A DNA stretch of 63,751 nucleotides from an uncultured Pseudomonadales bacterium (GTDB taxonomy: Bacteria > Pseudomonadota > Gammaproteobacteria > Pseudomonadales > Cellvibrionaceae), in NCBI GenBank assembly GCA_947494095.1, contig CANLTI010000025.1, positions 1-63,751 of the forward strand. The letters are read 5' to 3'. Shown here in pieces: positions 32,515 to 42,181 of the stretch (position 1 is its first letter; every line of letters begins with the position of its first letter). Under the pieces are notes generated by a model, which worked only from the letters and a program-made list of their open reading frames with translations, had not been told where the DNA came from and made no database searches. The translations under genes and the position numbers were made by a program.

Positions 32515-33585
32515 ATGTCTGAACTTAAAAATGATCGTTTTTTACGTGCATTAATGCGCGAGCCCGTTGATGCAACACCGGTATGGATGATGCGCCAAGC
32601 AGGTCGCTATTTGCCTGAATATCGTGCATCGCGCGCTAAGGCCGGTAGTTTCATGGATTTATGTATGAATCCTGAAATGGCTTGTGAGGTGACATTACAG
32701 CCTTTAGAACGCTACCCATTGGATGCGGCAATTTTATTCTCAGATATTTTGACTATTCCTGATGCGATGGGCTTGGGTTTGTACTTTGAGACAGGCGAAG
32801 GCCCTCGTTTTAAAAAGACTGTAACAACGGCCGCCGATGTTGATGCGCTACCGATTGTGAATACCTTGAAAGATTTACCGTATGTGCCCGATGCTGTACG
32901 CACCATTCGTCGCGAGCTTAACGGTCGTGTACCGTTAATTGGTTTTTCAGGCAGCCCTTGGACTTTGGCAACTTATATGGTGGAAGGTGGCTCCAGCAAA
33001 GATTTCCGTAAAGCTAAAGCCATGGCCTATAACGAGCCCGAGCTCATGAAGGTGCTGCTGGATAAGTTGGCGATTTCTGTCACTGAATATTTAAATGAGC
33101 AAATTAAAGCCGGTGCTCAAGCGGTTCAAATATTTGATTCGTGGGGCGGCGCTTTAGCGCACGATGCTTATTTGGAATTTTCGCTGGCGCCCATGCAAAA
33201 AATTGTTAATGGTTTAATTCGTGAGCATGAGGGCCGTAAAGTCCCTGTCATTATGTTTACCAAAGGTGGCGGGCAATGGCTAGAGCCAATGGCCGAGACC
33301 GGCGTAGACGCTTTAGGACTTGATTGGACAACACCTATTTCGGGTGCCAGAAGCCGCGTAGGTCATAAAGTGGCACTGCAAGGCAATATGGATCCGTCTA
33401 TTTTGTATGCCAAGCCCGATAGAATTCGTGCCGAAGTTGCAAATATTTTAGCGGGTTTTGGAGAGGGGAACGGCCATGTTTTTAACCTGGGTCATGGCAT
33501 TACACCCGAGGTGAAGCCAGAGAATGCGGGCGCTTTCATTGAATGTGTCCATGAGCTTTCTCGCCAATATCATCAAAAAAACTAA
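32515..33585 (+). CDS. hemE: Uroporphyrinogen decarboxylase
   Basis: Decarboxylates the four acetate side chains of uroporphyrinogen III in haem synthesis. Signature 1 is [16 protein letters not shown]; signature 2 includes [16 protein letters not shown]. 356 aa, full length. It lies downstream of gltD, as in Pseudomonas, with its own leader after the terminator. Confidence 0.97.
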   Translation: MSELKNDRFLRALMREPVDATPVWMMRQAGRYLPEYRASRAKAGSFMDLCMNPEMACEVTLQPLERYPLDAAILFSDILTIPDAMGLGLYFETGEGPRFKKTVTTAADVDALPIVNTLKDLPYVPDAVRTIRRELNGRVPLIGFSGSPWTLATYMVEGGSSKDFRKAKAMAYNEPELMKVLLDKLAISVTEYLNEQIKAGAQAVQIFDSWGGALAHDAYLEFSLAPMQKIVNGLIREHEGRKVPVIMFTKGGGQWLEPMAETGVDALGLDWTTPISGARSRVGHKVALQGNMDPSILYAKPDRIRAEVANILAGFGEGNGHVFNLGHGITPEVKPENAGAFIECVHELSRQYHQKN

Positions 33586-33778
33586 GTCTGTCACTATGTG
33601 ACAAAATTAATAGATATTGATTAAAAAACGTACATTAGGTTATTATCTACACCTTCAGCCAAGTTTGCCATCAGGATGGTGTACTTGGCTTTGTGTACGT
33701 TGAGTGTTTTATATAAGCTTTGTTGAGGTTTTTATATAAACTTTAATGTGCCTTTTTCATGTTGTTGAGGGTAAGCGC

Positions 33779-35164
33779 GTGGGCGTTAAGCAAGTAAAAA
33801 TAGATGCGAGTGAAGTCACTGTGGGTATGTTTGTCTCTGGGTTAGATCGCCCTTGGACGCAAACACCGTTCCCGCTTCAGGGGTTTTATGTTCACGATTT
33901 AGAAGAGGTCAACCAACTCAAGATACACTGCCGTCATGTGTATATCGATGTGGTCAAAGGCGCTAAGCCTGTGAAAGCCAGTCTTAAATCGACGTATTCG
34001 ACGTCGCCGGTCAGAGCTAGGCGCTTAGTGCGCAGTGTTAAGTCTGAAAAAGTAACAGATTTGCCGCCGCTTAAGATGAAACCAAATCTTTATCCTGTCG
34101 TTGAAACTTTAAAGCGAGAGGTGTCAGGGGCCCGTGAGCTACACCGAGAAGTTTACAGTGCGGTAGCTCAGGTCATGGATAGCCTGGGCAAAGAGGATGC
34201 TAAAGTCGCTATCCTCGATACTAAGCGAGCTGCTAGCGCTATGGTGGGGAGTGTGTTGCGCTGCCCTGACGCTTTTACATGGCTTACACGAGTAAAACAA
34301 AAAGATGGCCATACTTATAGTCATGCTGTGCGGTCCTCTGTGTGGGGGATTTTATTAGGACGTCATTTGGGTCTGTCTAAGCCTGAGCTTGAAATTGTAG
34401 CAATGGGCTTGCTACTCAAAGATGTCGGTAAGACCTTACTGCCTACCGCATTGCTCGAAAAAAAGCAGCGTACCGCGGCAGAGATCACCGAGTATGAGCA
34501 GTTTGTGACTTTAGGGGTAGATCTCTTGTTGCAAACGCCTGATGTGGCCCCGCGCGTCATCTCTGTTGTACGAACTCACCAAGAGCGTGTTAATGGGTCG
34601 GGGTTTCCTGCGCATTTGCGTGGCGATAAAATCCCATTGTTAGGGCGTATTGCGGGTATTGTGACGTTTTATGATGAGGTGACAAATCCTCGAGGTGAAC
34701 GCTATCCTCTGTCGCCATCGCGTGCAGTGGCGCAGCTGTATGAGGGGCGAGATTCGCTGTTTCAAGGGGATTTGGTTGTCGAGTTTATTCGGGCTATTGG
34801 CTTGTATCCGACGGGTACACTGGTCGAGCTCAATACAGGGGAAGTGGCTGTTGTTGTAGAGCAAAATTTTGAGCGCCGCTTAAAACCCCATGTCATGGTA
34901 GTCATGGACCCTTACAAGCATTTGTTAGAGCAGCCTATTTATCTTGATATGGCCGAAGACGACAGAAAAAAGCAAATTAAAGTCGATGCCGGCAAGGTGA
35001 GTGCAAGTGAGGTTGAGTGGATTGAAATCGCACAAGATTTAGAGCCTGGCGCTCATGAAATTAATGTGTTGCAAATATGTAATCAATATATAGCTCGCAT
35101 GGCTTCGACGAAGGGCCTATTTAGTTTTTTGAAGAGCAAGCGTCTCGCTGAGATGTTTGGTTAG
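33779..35164 (+). CDS. HD-GYP-like protein with DUF3391 and degenerate HD motif
   Basis: N-terminal DUF3391 (LDRPWTQTPFPLQGFYV) followed by an HD-GYP domain, the architecture of cyclic-di-GMP phosphodiesterases. HSxxV is kept (YSHAVRSSV) and the HHE-like motif reads THQERVNGSGFP (His267, Phe276). The metal-binding HD pair reads KD (Lys214-Asp215 in LLLKDVGK), and GYP reads GFP. Loss of the HD histidine suggests loss or change of phosphodiesterase activity, perhaps leaving a nucleotide sensor. The GTG at 33779 matches the family N-terminus (VKQVKIDASEV) and has AGGG upstream. Confidence 0.9.
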   Translation: MGVKQVKIDASEVTVGMFVSGLDRPWTQTPFPLQGFYVHDLEEVNQLKIHCRHVYIDVVKGAKPVKASLKSTYSTSPVRARRLVRSVKSEKVTDLPPLKMKPNLYPVVETLKREVSGARELHREVYSAVAQVMDSLGKEDAKVAILDTKRAASAMVGSVLRCPDAFTWLTRVKQKDGHTYSHAVRSSVWGILLGRHLGLSKPELEIVAMGLLLKDVGKTLLPTALLEKKQRTAAEITEYEQFVTLGVDLLLQTPDVAPRVISVVRTHQERVNGSGFPAHLRGDKIPLLGRIAGIVTFYDEVTNPRGERYPLSPSRAVAQLYEGRDSLFQGDLVVEFIRAIGLYPTGTLVELNTGEVAVVVEQNFERRLKPHVMVVMDPYKHLLEQPIYLDMAEDDRKKQIKVDAGKVSASEVEWIEIAQDLEPGAHEINVLQICNQYIARMASTKGLFSFLKSKRLAEMFG

Positions 35165-35184
35165 CTGCGGGTAAGCCTTTAGCG

Positions 35185-35847
35185 CTATAAGATCCATGAT
35201 TTAATGTTGAGGTCTATGCTGGTATCGCCAGACAGAATAGGCCACTTTTTTAGGACTTCAGACCATTGGTTGTCTTTGTGCTCTCGTAGGTATTGAGAGC
35301 AGTGCGGCGCGCAAATAATACCATCCTCCTTAAATAGATGCTCAATAGAATAATGCACCGCTAGATCAAGTTGGTTGGCAAACTCATCGCCAAGTAGTGT
35401 ATGAACGATAATATTTGAAATGCTCATATCGGTTGGGCATAGTGGTGTGCCGCACTTTAGGGATACTCTATCGTTAATTTCTTCAATAATTCGATGAGCC
35501 AAATAGGCTTCATCGAGCAGAGCGACTAATCCGGAATGCTCCTTGACAAGTACGGGCGGGCTAATGAAAAAGTCTTCGGCAATGGTAATGAATACGCCAC
35601 CTTGATCGTAAATATTAGCCTCGAGCATTAAGTCGTTTAGCGCCTCCAAAAAAAGTGGTGCATGCTCAATATATTGAGTGATAAATTGTTTTAATGCTTG
35701 CTCGGGTTGGCTTGAGGGCAGTTGAATAATATTGTGTAGCTCGGGCGTTTTTGATTGCACGAATGTAAGCAGGGCGCCACTTTTGGCGTCCTGTTTTTTA
35801 GCCTCTGCAATAAGCTTGTGAATAATTATTGTATTAGGTGTAGTCAT
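35185..35847 (-). CDS. Hypothetical cytoplasmic protein
   Basis: 220 aa from the ATG at 35847 (MTTPNTIIIHK). Mostly helical by composition, without signal peptide or membrane segment. A cluster LKCGTPLCP and a later ICAPHCSQYL give two Cys pairs that could bind a metal. I do not recognise the family. Convergent with the HD-GYP gene. Confidence 0.7.
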   Translation of the reverse strand: MTTPNTIIIHKLIAEAKKQDAKSGALLTFVQSKTPELHNIIQLPSSQPEQALKQFITQYIEHAPLFLEALNDLMLEANIYDQGGVFITIAEDFFISPPVLVKEHSGLVALLDEAYLAHRIIEEINDRVSLKCGTPLCPTDMSISNIIVHTLLGDEFANQLDLAVHYSIEHLFKEDGIICAPHCSQYLREHKDNQWSEVLKKWPILSGDTSIDLNIKSWIL

Positions 35848-35865
35848 ACTATTAAACATAGCCAA

Positions 35866-36528
35866 AGACTTAAGATGTCACAAGGCGTTAGTCATTTACT
35901 CGATGTTTGATAGTGCAAGCTTAGCAGATAGGAGGGCCTGATTAATAGGTTGATGGGCATAAAAGGTTGCGTAGTGATGAAGGGGCGAGTGTTGTGTCAT
36001 TTTTGCTGGCGTTGTTGTCGATGAGCTCCCTTACTGCTTGTAGCGATAGATCTTAATCAAGCGGTATCAATCCGTCACTGACGCAGCCTTTTTGAGCTGC
36101 TGGTAAAATAATTATTCTGAGTAACTATCCAGCCGAACCCAAAAAACCTCTTAACAGAGTGCTGATGGGTTATTTTCTGGGTATTTAAGCGCCGGGCCTT
36201 GCAGGGAGAGCAAGGGGTAGACAGTGCACCTGCATAGAGGGATATGCAAGATTAGACTTTGCAGGAGCACAAAGTCGAGGAGCACAAAGATGGCTTGAGC
36301 GGCCCAGTCAATGATTCATTAGCATCCTATTTCCTGACCTCTGAATATAGTTACTATTTTGATGGCTTGTTAGGCAGCCTCGATCACAATTTATTCCTCA
36401 AATATTATAGATCGCGCGCCCTTATAGATATAAGTTCTATAGAATGATGCTGTTTGATCATGAGCAGCTCAAGCGCCTAATAAATAGTTGGCTGCCGTTT
36501 TATCGTATATTCAAGTTGAGGAGTGACT
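35866..36528. other. Intergenic region containing a MITE-A copy
   Basis: Apart from the MITE-A copy at 36121-36354 I see no gene. Open frames inside it belong to the repeat. The stretch 36455-36528 should hold the promoter of the aldo-keto reductase gene. Confidence 0.5.
36121..36354 (+). repeat. MITE-A, full-length copy (234 bp)
   Basis: Starts GTAACTATCCAG and ends CTGAATATAGTTAC, imperfect terminal inverted repeats. It is flanked by TATTCTGA on the left and TATTTTGA on the right, an 8-bp target duplication with one mismatch. Inside are a direct repeat of GGAGCACAAAG and the conserved block ggcttgagcggcccag. It has no coding capacity. Relative to the copy at 45473 it has about 70 extra bases in the middle. 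Confidence 0.9.
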
Positions 36529-37407
36529 ATGACTGAAATGACTTTATCCCCGTTAGTTTTAGGTTTTTGGCGGCTAAGCCAGTGGGGCTACGGGCCACAA
36601 GAGCTCTTGGCGTTTGTCGAGCAGTCGGTTGAGTTGGGCGTGAGTAGTATGGATCATGCCATGGTTTATCGCAGCGAGGCGCTATTTGGCGAAGCTTTGG
36701 CACTTAGGCCTAGCCTTCGAGATGAGCTGCAAATTATTACTAAGTGCGGGATTCGCCCTTGTGGGTTTGGCGCTCTTGGGGCAAATGCGGTGAACCACTA
36801 CGATTTTAGCCAAGCTTCTACAGTGCAGTCTGTTGAGGCCTCGCTACGCGACCTAAAGACAGACCGCATTGATCTGTTGCTGCTGCATCGCCCCGACTTT
36901 TTAATGGATATTGCCGAGGTTGCACAAACATTTGAGCAATTGCATGCTGAAGGCAAGGTGTTGAACTTTGGGGTATCCAATTTTACGACCTCACAGCTAG
37001 ATGCTTTGCAAAGTGCTTTACCTCGTGCCTTGATGACTAACCAGGTGGAGTGTTCACCATTAAATATGACGGCGATTGCCGATGGTACTTTTGATCAGGC
37101 ACAGCGTTTGGGTATGCGGCCTATGCTGTGGTCGTGCTTGGCGGGCGGGCAGTTGTCATCGCCTACAACCTCACAACAGCTTAACGTTGTAGAGGCTTTG
37201 CATATTGTTGCTAAAGAGTTGGGTGCTAGCACGGTGGAAGCGGTTATTTATGCTTGGCTGATGGCACTGCCTTGTAAGCCGTACCCCATTTTAGGGACAA
37301 GTAAAATCGAGCGAGTTCAAGCCGCAACTGAAGCCGTCAAGTTACAACTTAGTCGCGAGCAGTGGTACCGTATTTGGGAAGCAAGCAATGGCGCGAGCGT
37401 ACCTTAG
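36529..37407 (+). CDS. Aldo/keto reductase (YdhF-like)
   Basis: NADP-dependent oxidoreductase with a TIM-barrel fold, 292 aa. The catalytic tetrad is visible: Asp and Tyr in MDHAMVYR, Lys in IITKCGI, His in LLLLHRPD; the GVSNF motif and the C-terminal PILGTSK cofactor region are present. It is closest in pattern to E. coli YdhF; the substrate is unknown. The ATG at 36529 has GAGGAG upstream. Confidence 0.9.
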   Translation: MTEMTLSPLVLGFWRLSQWGYGPQELLAFVEQSVELGVSSMDHAMVYRSEALFGEALALRPSLRDELQIITKCGIRPCGFGALGANAVNHYDFSQASTVQSVEASLRDLKTDRIDLLLLHRPDFLMDIAEVAQTFEQLHAEGKVLNFGVSNFTTSQLDALQSALPRALMTNQVECSPLNMTAIADGTFDQAQRLGMRPMLWSCLAGGQLSSPTTSQQLNVVEALHIVAKELGASTVEAVIYAWLMALPCKPYPILGTSKIERVQAATEAVKLQLSREQWYRIWEASNGASVP

Positions 37408-37725
37408 TGGCGCGAAAAAGATACCTTAGGGGCGAGGAAAAAATACATGATCCAATAATACGTGTTTTCTACTTCCTCTGCTGTGTTGCTCAAAGCGTTA
37501 CATGCCCAGGCATGCGCCCCTTCGAGCGCCTTGCCGAGAAAACAGAAACCTACGTCTAATTGGACAAACTATTATTGCCTCACCCCTTACGGTACGCTCT
37601 TATTATTAGTGGTTGCGTACTGCAGGGGTTATGAATTTACGGTAGGCTTGGTAGTGATATGTGTGCCTAGCTGTAACTTGTGTCTGACTACATGTTTTGT
37701 ATCTAGCCATATGTTTTGTATTTGG
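37408..37725. other. Intergenic region holding a MITE-B copy
   Basis: Contains the MITE-B copy at 37428-37588. Just before it, cttagtggcgcgaaaaagat looks like a decayed second copy of the MITE-B left end. No gene seen. Confidence 0.5.
37428..37588 (+). repeat. MITE-B, full-length copy (161 bp)
   Basis: Starts AGGGGCGAGGAAAAAATAC and ends ATTATTGCCTCACCCCTT, so the ends form an imperfect inverted repeat. The central block GCATGCGCCCCTTCGAGCGC is shared with the copies at 10832 and 42827. It has the same length as the copy at 42827. No target duplication was recognised here. Confidence 0.9.
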
Positions 37726-38574
37726 TTATGGATTTTGCGCAACCTGGCCGGATTGCTCTATTTGGCATTGGTTAAATTTGCAGCTAATGGCAAACTCCGG
37801 TTTACCCCAGCATTGCGCAGTATAGGTCTCGGTGGCGTATTCTTGGTTGGTTAGGGATATGCCATCGCTTAATAGGTTGCAGCCAGCAGTCTTGGCCACT
37901 TGCTCTGCGGTATATTGATGCTTGCCAACGTTATGATTCTCGTGAGTTTTTTTCGGTAGCCAAGTTCTCGCGAGTAGCCCACCATTGGCTTCAATTTCGA
38001 GTTGGTTAGCGGCGGTCGCAAGCGCTTTGTCAAAAGCGTCTTGTACGGTTTCACGTACCACAAGCGTGCCCACAGCGGTACCCAGTAAAGGAATAAAATA
38101 ACCAGCAACACCAGTCCCCAATCGTGCAGCACTTAAAAATGATGAGCTGCCTCCGCTCGTAATGGTTGTAACCGGTCTGCCGTTAGCATCAACAATATCT
38201 AATTGAATCTCAACGGTTGACTGCATGGACACTTTGCCGATTTCTACTTGGGTGATTTTGGGGCGAATAATCAGCCCGCAATCATCACAGCTGTGGCCAA
38301 TAACGGCTTGGCTATAAGTATTTTTGACTAAAGCAAGCGTAGCATCTGGAAGGCTTTGGTTTAAATCAACATCCCAGCTATTAACTAAGCCCAAGACAAT
38401 TAAACCCGTCTCGGTATGAACCTCTTGGCTGGCTTTAGTGGGCGGTTGTATTAAAACCTTTGTATCAATGCTGGCGGTAGCATGGTCTTTTACAAAGTCT
38501 GAGTGAGACACCCTAACGACTTGTGTGCAACCGCTTATCAGTAGCGCTGTTAATATGAGTGCAAAAATATACAT
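37726..38574 (-). CDS. Lipoprotein of unknown function
   Basis: 282 aa with a lipobox (LLISGC, Cys16) after a short hydrophobic leader. The middle carries a Gly-rich hydrophobic stretch (about 150-175, TGVAGYFIPLLGTAVGTLV). The C-terminal third has five cysteines that may form disulfides. I do not recognise the family. Confidence 0.75.
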   Translation of the reverse strand: MYIFALILTALLISGCTQVVRVSHSDFVKDHATASIDTKVLIQPPTKASQEVHTETGLIVLGLVNSWDVDLNQSLPDATLALVKNTYSQAVIGHSCDDCGLIIRPKITQVEIGKVSMQSTVEIQLDIVDANGRPVTTITSGGSSSFLSAARLGTGVAGYFIPLLGTAVGTLVVRETVQDAFDKALATAANQLEIEANGGLLARTWLPKKTHENHNVGKHQYTAEQVAKTAGCNLLSDGISLTNQEYATETYTAQCWGKPEFAISCKFNQCQIEQSGQVAQNP

Positions 38575-38741
38575 ATAGTGAATTCTTTGTGTGGGCTAGG
38601 TTTGCATGTGTTTGGTGGCGAAGGTCGATCTATCGCTCGCTAGTCCTATACTAAGAAGTGTATGCGATTTTTGTAAAAAATGGAATTTTAGGCGACATCT
38701 CATTACGACTTCTGTGACGCAAACAAAATATTATGTATACA

Positions 38742-39521
38742 TTAGCAGCGTTTTTTAAATAAGGTCATAATAAATATACCGCTGGCGGCCAGAACAATAC
38801 TGGGGCCTGCGGGTGTGGCGTACCAGTAAGAGGTCCACATGCCTATGGCGACGGCGATGCAGCCAATTATGCTAGCGCCTATTGCCATAGATTCGGGGGA
38901 TTGTGTTAGCCGACGACTGGCGACGGCGGGTACGATAAGCATGGCGGTAATGAGTAATACGCCAACCACGCGCATTGCAAATGCCACAACAATCGCAATT
39001 GCAAAAAGCAGTAAAGCACGCATTAAGGCAACGGGAATCCCTTCGACCTTGGCCAGATTGGCATCAATAACGCTCAGTAGTAGTTTGCGCCAGAATACGC
39101 AAATAGTGCTTAACACTACGGTGCATACTGCAACTATTAAGGCCGCATCTGATGCCCCAGTGGTCAGTAGGTCGCCAAATAGATAACTGAATAAATCGAC
39201 TGAATTGCCCATAAGGCTAACGCTAACTAAGCCTGCCGCTAGAGCCGAGTGCGACAGAAGCCCTAAAATAGAATCATCGCCTAGCTGGGGACTGCGCTGT
39301 AACCATAGCAAAATGGCGGCCAAGCTAAGGCAGCATAGGGTAATGGCCAGTGTAATGTTAATACTGGCAAACAGCCCCAGCGCCACGCCCAGTAGTGCGC
39401 CGTGAGCGAGTGTATCGCCAAAATAGGCAAGCCTTTGCCACACAACAAAAGCGCCGAGTGGGCCAGCCGCAATAGCAATAGCAAAAGCCGAGATAAGTGC
39501 GTAAATAAGGAAGTCCGGCAT
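38742..39521 (-). CDS. znuB: Zinc ABC transporter permease
   Basis: ABC-3 family permease with about seven or eight membrane helices in 259 aa, moving zinc from ZnuA across the inner membrane. Family patterns seen: FVVWQRLAYFGDTLAHGALL and VGVLLITAMLIVPAVASR. Follows znuC on the minus strand with a 9-base gap. Confidence 0.93.
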   Translation of the reverse strand: MPDFLIYALISAFAIAIAAGPLGAFVVWQRLAYFGDTLAHGALLGVALGLFASINITLAITLCCLSLAAILLWLQRSPQLGDDSILGLLSHSALAAGLVSVSLMGNSVDLFSYLFGDLLTTGASDAALIVAVCTVVLSTICVFWRKLLLSVIDANLAKVEGIPVALMRALLLFAIAIVVAFAMRVVGVLLITAMLIVPAVASRRLTQSPESMAIGASIIGCIAVAIGMWTSYWYATPAGPSIVLAASGIFIMTLFKKRC

Positions 39522-39530
39522 GGTGGTCGC

Positions 39531-40343
39531 TTATGAGTTGGGGTGATTGTGAGTGCAGTGCGAGTGATGCTGGGTCGATTGTTGGTCGATGACATCACCA
39601 TGAATATCGTGCTGGTGGTCGTGGTTGTGGGTGTAAATGGCAATATCTTTGGCAGCCTGTCGGCCAAAGAGCTGTAAGTACTCAGGATGTTGACTGACGC
39701 TTTCGGGTGCGCCGTGGCAGCACACGTGCTTATTGAGGCAGAGTACCTGATCAGTTTGAGCCATCACGATATGCAGGTCATGAGAGACCATTAAAACACC
39801 GCAACCGAGTTCGTTACGCAATTCACCCAGTAAATGATACAGCTCGGCCTGGCCTGTAACATCAACACCTTGTGCAGGCTCATCAAGTACTAAAAGCTCA
39901 GGGTTTTGCATAATAGCGCGAGCCAGTAAAACACGTTGCATTTCGCCGCCAGAGAGCTTTTGTACCGGTGTCTTGAGCAAGCACTCAATGCCGAGTCTCG
40001 CGATCGCGTGCTCGAGAGCACTTTGGTTGCCGCACAATGATAAAAAGCGGCGAGTACTCAGCGGTAATTGAGGGTCAATGGCCAACTTTTGAGGCATATA
40101 GCCAATACGAAGGTTTTTTTTGCGTGTAATAGAGCCTTGGCTGGGTGATTGCAGGCCAATAATAAGGCTAACCAGCGAGCTCTTACCTGCGCCGTTAGGG
40201 CCAATAACAGTCACTATTTCGTTAGCGTGAAGCTTAAGATGTATATCGCGGAGTACGTTGTTGCCATTAAAGCTTAAGTTGACATGGTCTAATTGCACAA
40301 GCGGGGTGGGCGGTGATACCAGTGTTGTTGATGTTTTTAACAT
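39531..40343 (-). CDS. znuC: Zinc ABC transporter ATPase with His-rich tail
   Basis: Walker A GPNGAGKSS, signature LSGGEMQRV, Walker B LLVLDEPAQG, switch His in VSHDLH. 270 aa. The last about 35 residues hold some ten histidines (HNHDHQHDIHG, then QHHSHCTHNH), likely zinc-binding. Such tracts occur in some ZnuC proteins; here ZnuA lacks its usual His-rich loop. Confidence 0.93.
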   Translation of the reverse strand: MLKTSTTLVSPPTPLVQLDHVNLSFNGNNVLRDIHLKLHANEIVTVIGPNGAGKSSLVSLIIGLQSPSQGSITRKKNLRIGYMPQKLAIDPQLPLSTRRFLSLCGNQSALEHAIARLGIECLLKTPVQKLSGGEMQRVLLARAIMQNPELLVLDEPAQGVDVTGQAELYHLLGELRNELGCGVLMVSHDLHIVMAQTDQVLCLNKHVCCHGAPESVSQHPEYLQLFGRQAAKDIAIYTHNHDHQHDIHGDVIDQQSTQHHSHCTHNHPNS

Positions 40344-40406
40344 GAGTGGACTGCTGTGTGTCAGGCGATGTAGATAAAAAAATGCTGCGCATAATGCATC
40401 GATACA

Positions 40407-40427
40407 AAATGATATACTACAACATTT
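40407..40427. promoter_or_regulatory. Zur box between znuC and znuA
   Basis: A 21-bp near-palindrome with arms AAATGATATA and ACAACATTT matches the enterobacterial Zur consensus (AAATGTTATA-N-TATAACATTT) at 18 of the 20 defined positions by eye. It lies 64 bases from the znuC start and 36 from the znuA start, so one bound Zur dimer could repress both directions. Confidence 0.8.
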
Positions 40428-40462
40428 TGACAGGCGCGCTGTGCGGTATTTGAGTTGTTGTT

Positions 40463-41431
40463 ATGTTTATGGGGTGGATTGTGGGTTGGGCGCATAAAAT
40501 GTTAGGGCTAGAGGGCATAAAGGGGTTTGCGTATCGATTGTGCGGTTTGTTTGCCGGTTTGTTTATTTACTGTTGGAGTCATCACGCATTAGCCGATCGC
40601 GTGCGCGACGCCCAATCTTTTTTTGAGCCTGAGTCTTTTTTGGTGGCGGATGAAGGTAAACCAAATATCGTAGTGACCATCAAGCCCCTCGCACTAATTG
40701 CATCCGAGTTGATAGGCGATGATTTTAATCTTATAACGCTACTGCCTCCTTCGGCCAACCCTCATGCTTTGGCTATGAGTATTAAAGATAGGCAAATACT
40801 AGCCGATGCTGAGCTTGTGGTATGGCTAGGTGGTCGTTTTGAGCGCTTTTTGGCAAAGCCTATGGCGCAGCATACTGCGGCGAAGCTTGAGCTGGGTGCC
40901 TTGAGTGCACTCACTTGGCCCGGGCGGCCTCAGGAGGATTTACATATTTGGCTAGAGATTAAAAACATCAAAGTCATACTGGAGGCTTTAACGCAGCAGC
41001 TAATACGCATAAGACCATTGAAGGCTCAGGCTATTAAGGCGCGCTTACTGACAGCGCTGAGTAAGCTTGATCACACTCATCGTCAAATACACATGCAGTT
41101 GGCTCCATATAGCGCCGAGTCTTTCATTGTGAGTCATGATGGTTACGGGCACTTTGTGAATGCTTACGGACTAAAGCAGTCCGCTGCAGCGTCTAGGCTA
41201 CCAGAAGAGCAGCTATCTATGCGTAAAGTCATGATGCTTAATCGCGTTGCAGGAAACCCTAGGTGTTTAATTGCAGAGCCTAATGAGCGTGCTGGTGCAA
41301 GGCTCGCGGCTACGCTGGGCTTACCGCTAATACTCGCTGACCCTTTAGGGCGAGACGATAGTATCACCGATATTCACGGACTCTTATTGGCTTTATCTCA
41401 GCGCTTTGAGGCGTGTATGCAGCAGCGGTAA
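40463..41431 (+). CDS. znuA: Zinc ABC transporter substrate-binding protein
   Basis: Periplasmic zinc-binding protein of the cluster A-1 family. A long N-region with a hydrophobic signal (about residues 22-44, cleaved near HALA) precedes it. Zinc ligands are visible: His in ANPHAL, His in EDLHIW, His in VSHDGYGHF, Asp in ILADPLG. 322 aa. The His/Asp-rich flexible loop of E. coli ZnuA is missing. A downstream ATG at 40469 or 40499 could be the true start. Confidence 0.88.
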   Translation: MFMGWIVGWAHKMLGLEGIKGFAYRLCGLFAGLFIYCWSHHALADRVRDAQSFFEPESFLVADEGKPNIVVTIKPLALIASELIGDDFNLITLLPPSANPHALAMSIKDRQILADAELVVWLGGRFERFLAKPMAQHTAAKLELGALSALTWPGRPQEDLHIWLEIKNIKVILEALTQQLIRIRPLKAQAIKARLLTALSKLDHTHRQIHMQLAPYSAESFIVSHDGYGHFVNAYGLKQSAAASRLPEEQLSMRKVMMLNRVAGNPRCLIAEPNERAGARLAATLGLPLILADPLGRDDSITDIHGLLLALSQRFEACMQQR

Positions 41432-41446
41432 ATAGCTCACACTGCA

Positions 41447-42031
41447 TTATCTACCTTTAGGTAAGCCGCTCATTAAGCGTGCCGTGAGTGCTTTTGCTCT
41501 GTCGAGCTTAATGTTTTGCGGCGTCGCGTCATCAAGGATTCGAGTTTCGAGGTCCGCTTTCCAAATGAGTGCGTCTGAAGGCGGTGGTGTCATCCCCCAA
41601 TATTTTTGCTCAAAAATACCGACGAGTGCTCGAGCTGTTTTTTTATGCGTTGAAGCGGCACTTAAATTAAAGTACTGCGTGAAGGCTTTCGAACCCTTGT
41701 AATCATCGGTTGTAATAACCATGCCAATGATGAAGTCTGCTTCCTCGGGCGCTACGGTCATAGTATATCCGCGTGCGACAAGCTCTTGCTCAATGGTTTG
41801 TATAATCGATTGCTCGATGGCGGTATTAGTTGCAATCGGGTTGGCAGTTGCCCAGGTGACCGCCGGTGTATACCAAGCAAAGCGTTGGCCTATTTTGGGG
41901 GTGAACGTAGGGCTGCTCACCGATACTGATGTAAAGGGTTGGCGCTGAGCCTGAAGGTTTTGCGTGGATAGCATGTTGCAAGAAGCCAAAAATAAGCAGC
42001 AAAGTGATACTACAGTGAGAAGCTTTTTCAT
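41447..42031 (-). CDS. DUF4136-type lipoprotein
   Basis: 194 aa with the lipobox LASC (Cys18) and a C-terminal domain patterned like DUF4136: FAWYTPAVTW, then IEQSIIQTIEQELVARGY and EADFIIGMVITT. Probably an outer-membrane-associated lipoprotein of unknown role. Convergent with znuA, only 15 bases apart. Confidence 0.75.
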   Translation of the reverse strand: MKKLLTVVSLCCLFLASCNMLSTQNLQAQRQPFTSVSVSSPTFTPKIGQRFAWYTPAVTWATANPIATNTAIEQSIIQTIEQELVARGYTMTVAPEEADFIIGMVITTDDYKGSKAFTQYFNLSAASTHKKTARALVGIFEQKYWGMTPPPSDALIWKADLETRILDDATPQNIKLDRAKALTARLMSGLPKGR

Positions 42032-42181
42032 GTGGGTATTCTCATTTTATATGTCGATCAAAGGTGTATAAGCTTCACACGCTTTAAAGGTCGGGTCAAA
42101 CCCGGGCATTCGGATCAAGCCGATGTATTGTAGTGGTGTTTTGAGTAGTATCGTTGTGCAGGGTTATTTGCGATAGCGGGC

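Noticed and set aside
36259..36447. Open frame of 62 codons
   Set aside because: It lies in MITE-A sequence and runs into unrelated DNA; no ribosome binding site and no conservation between the copies.
37362..37854. Two open frames of 65 and 130 codons
   Set aside because: They are MITE-B sequence plus antisense to the lipoprotein gene at 37726-38574.
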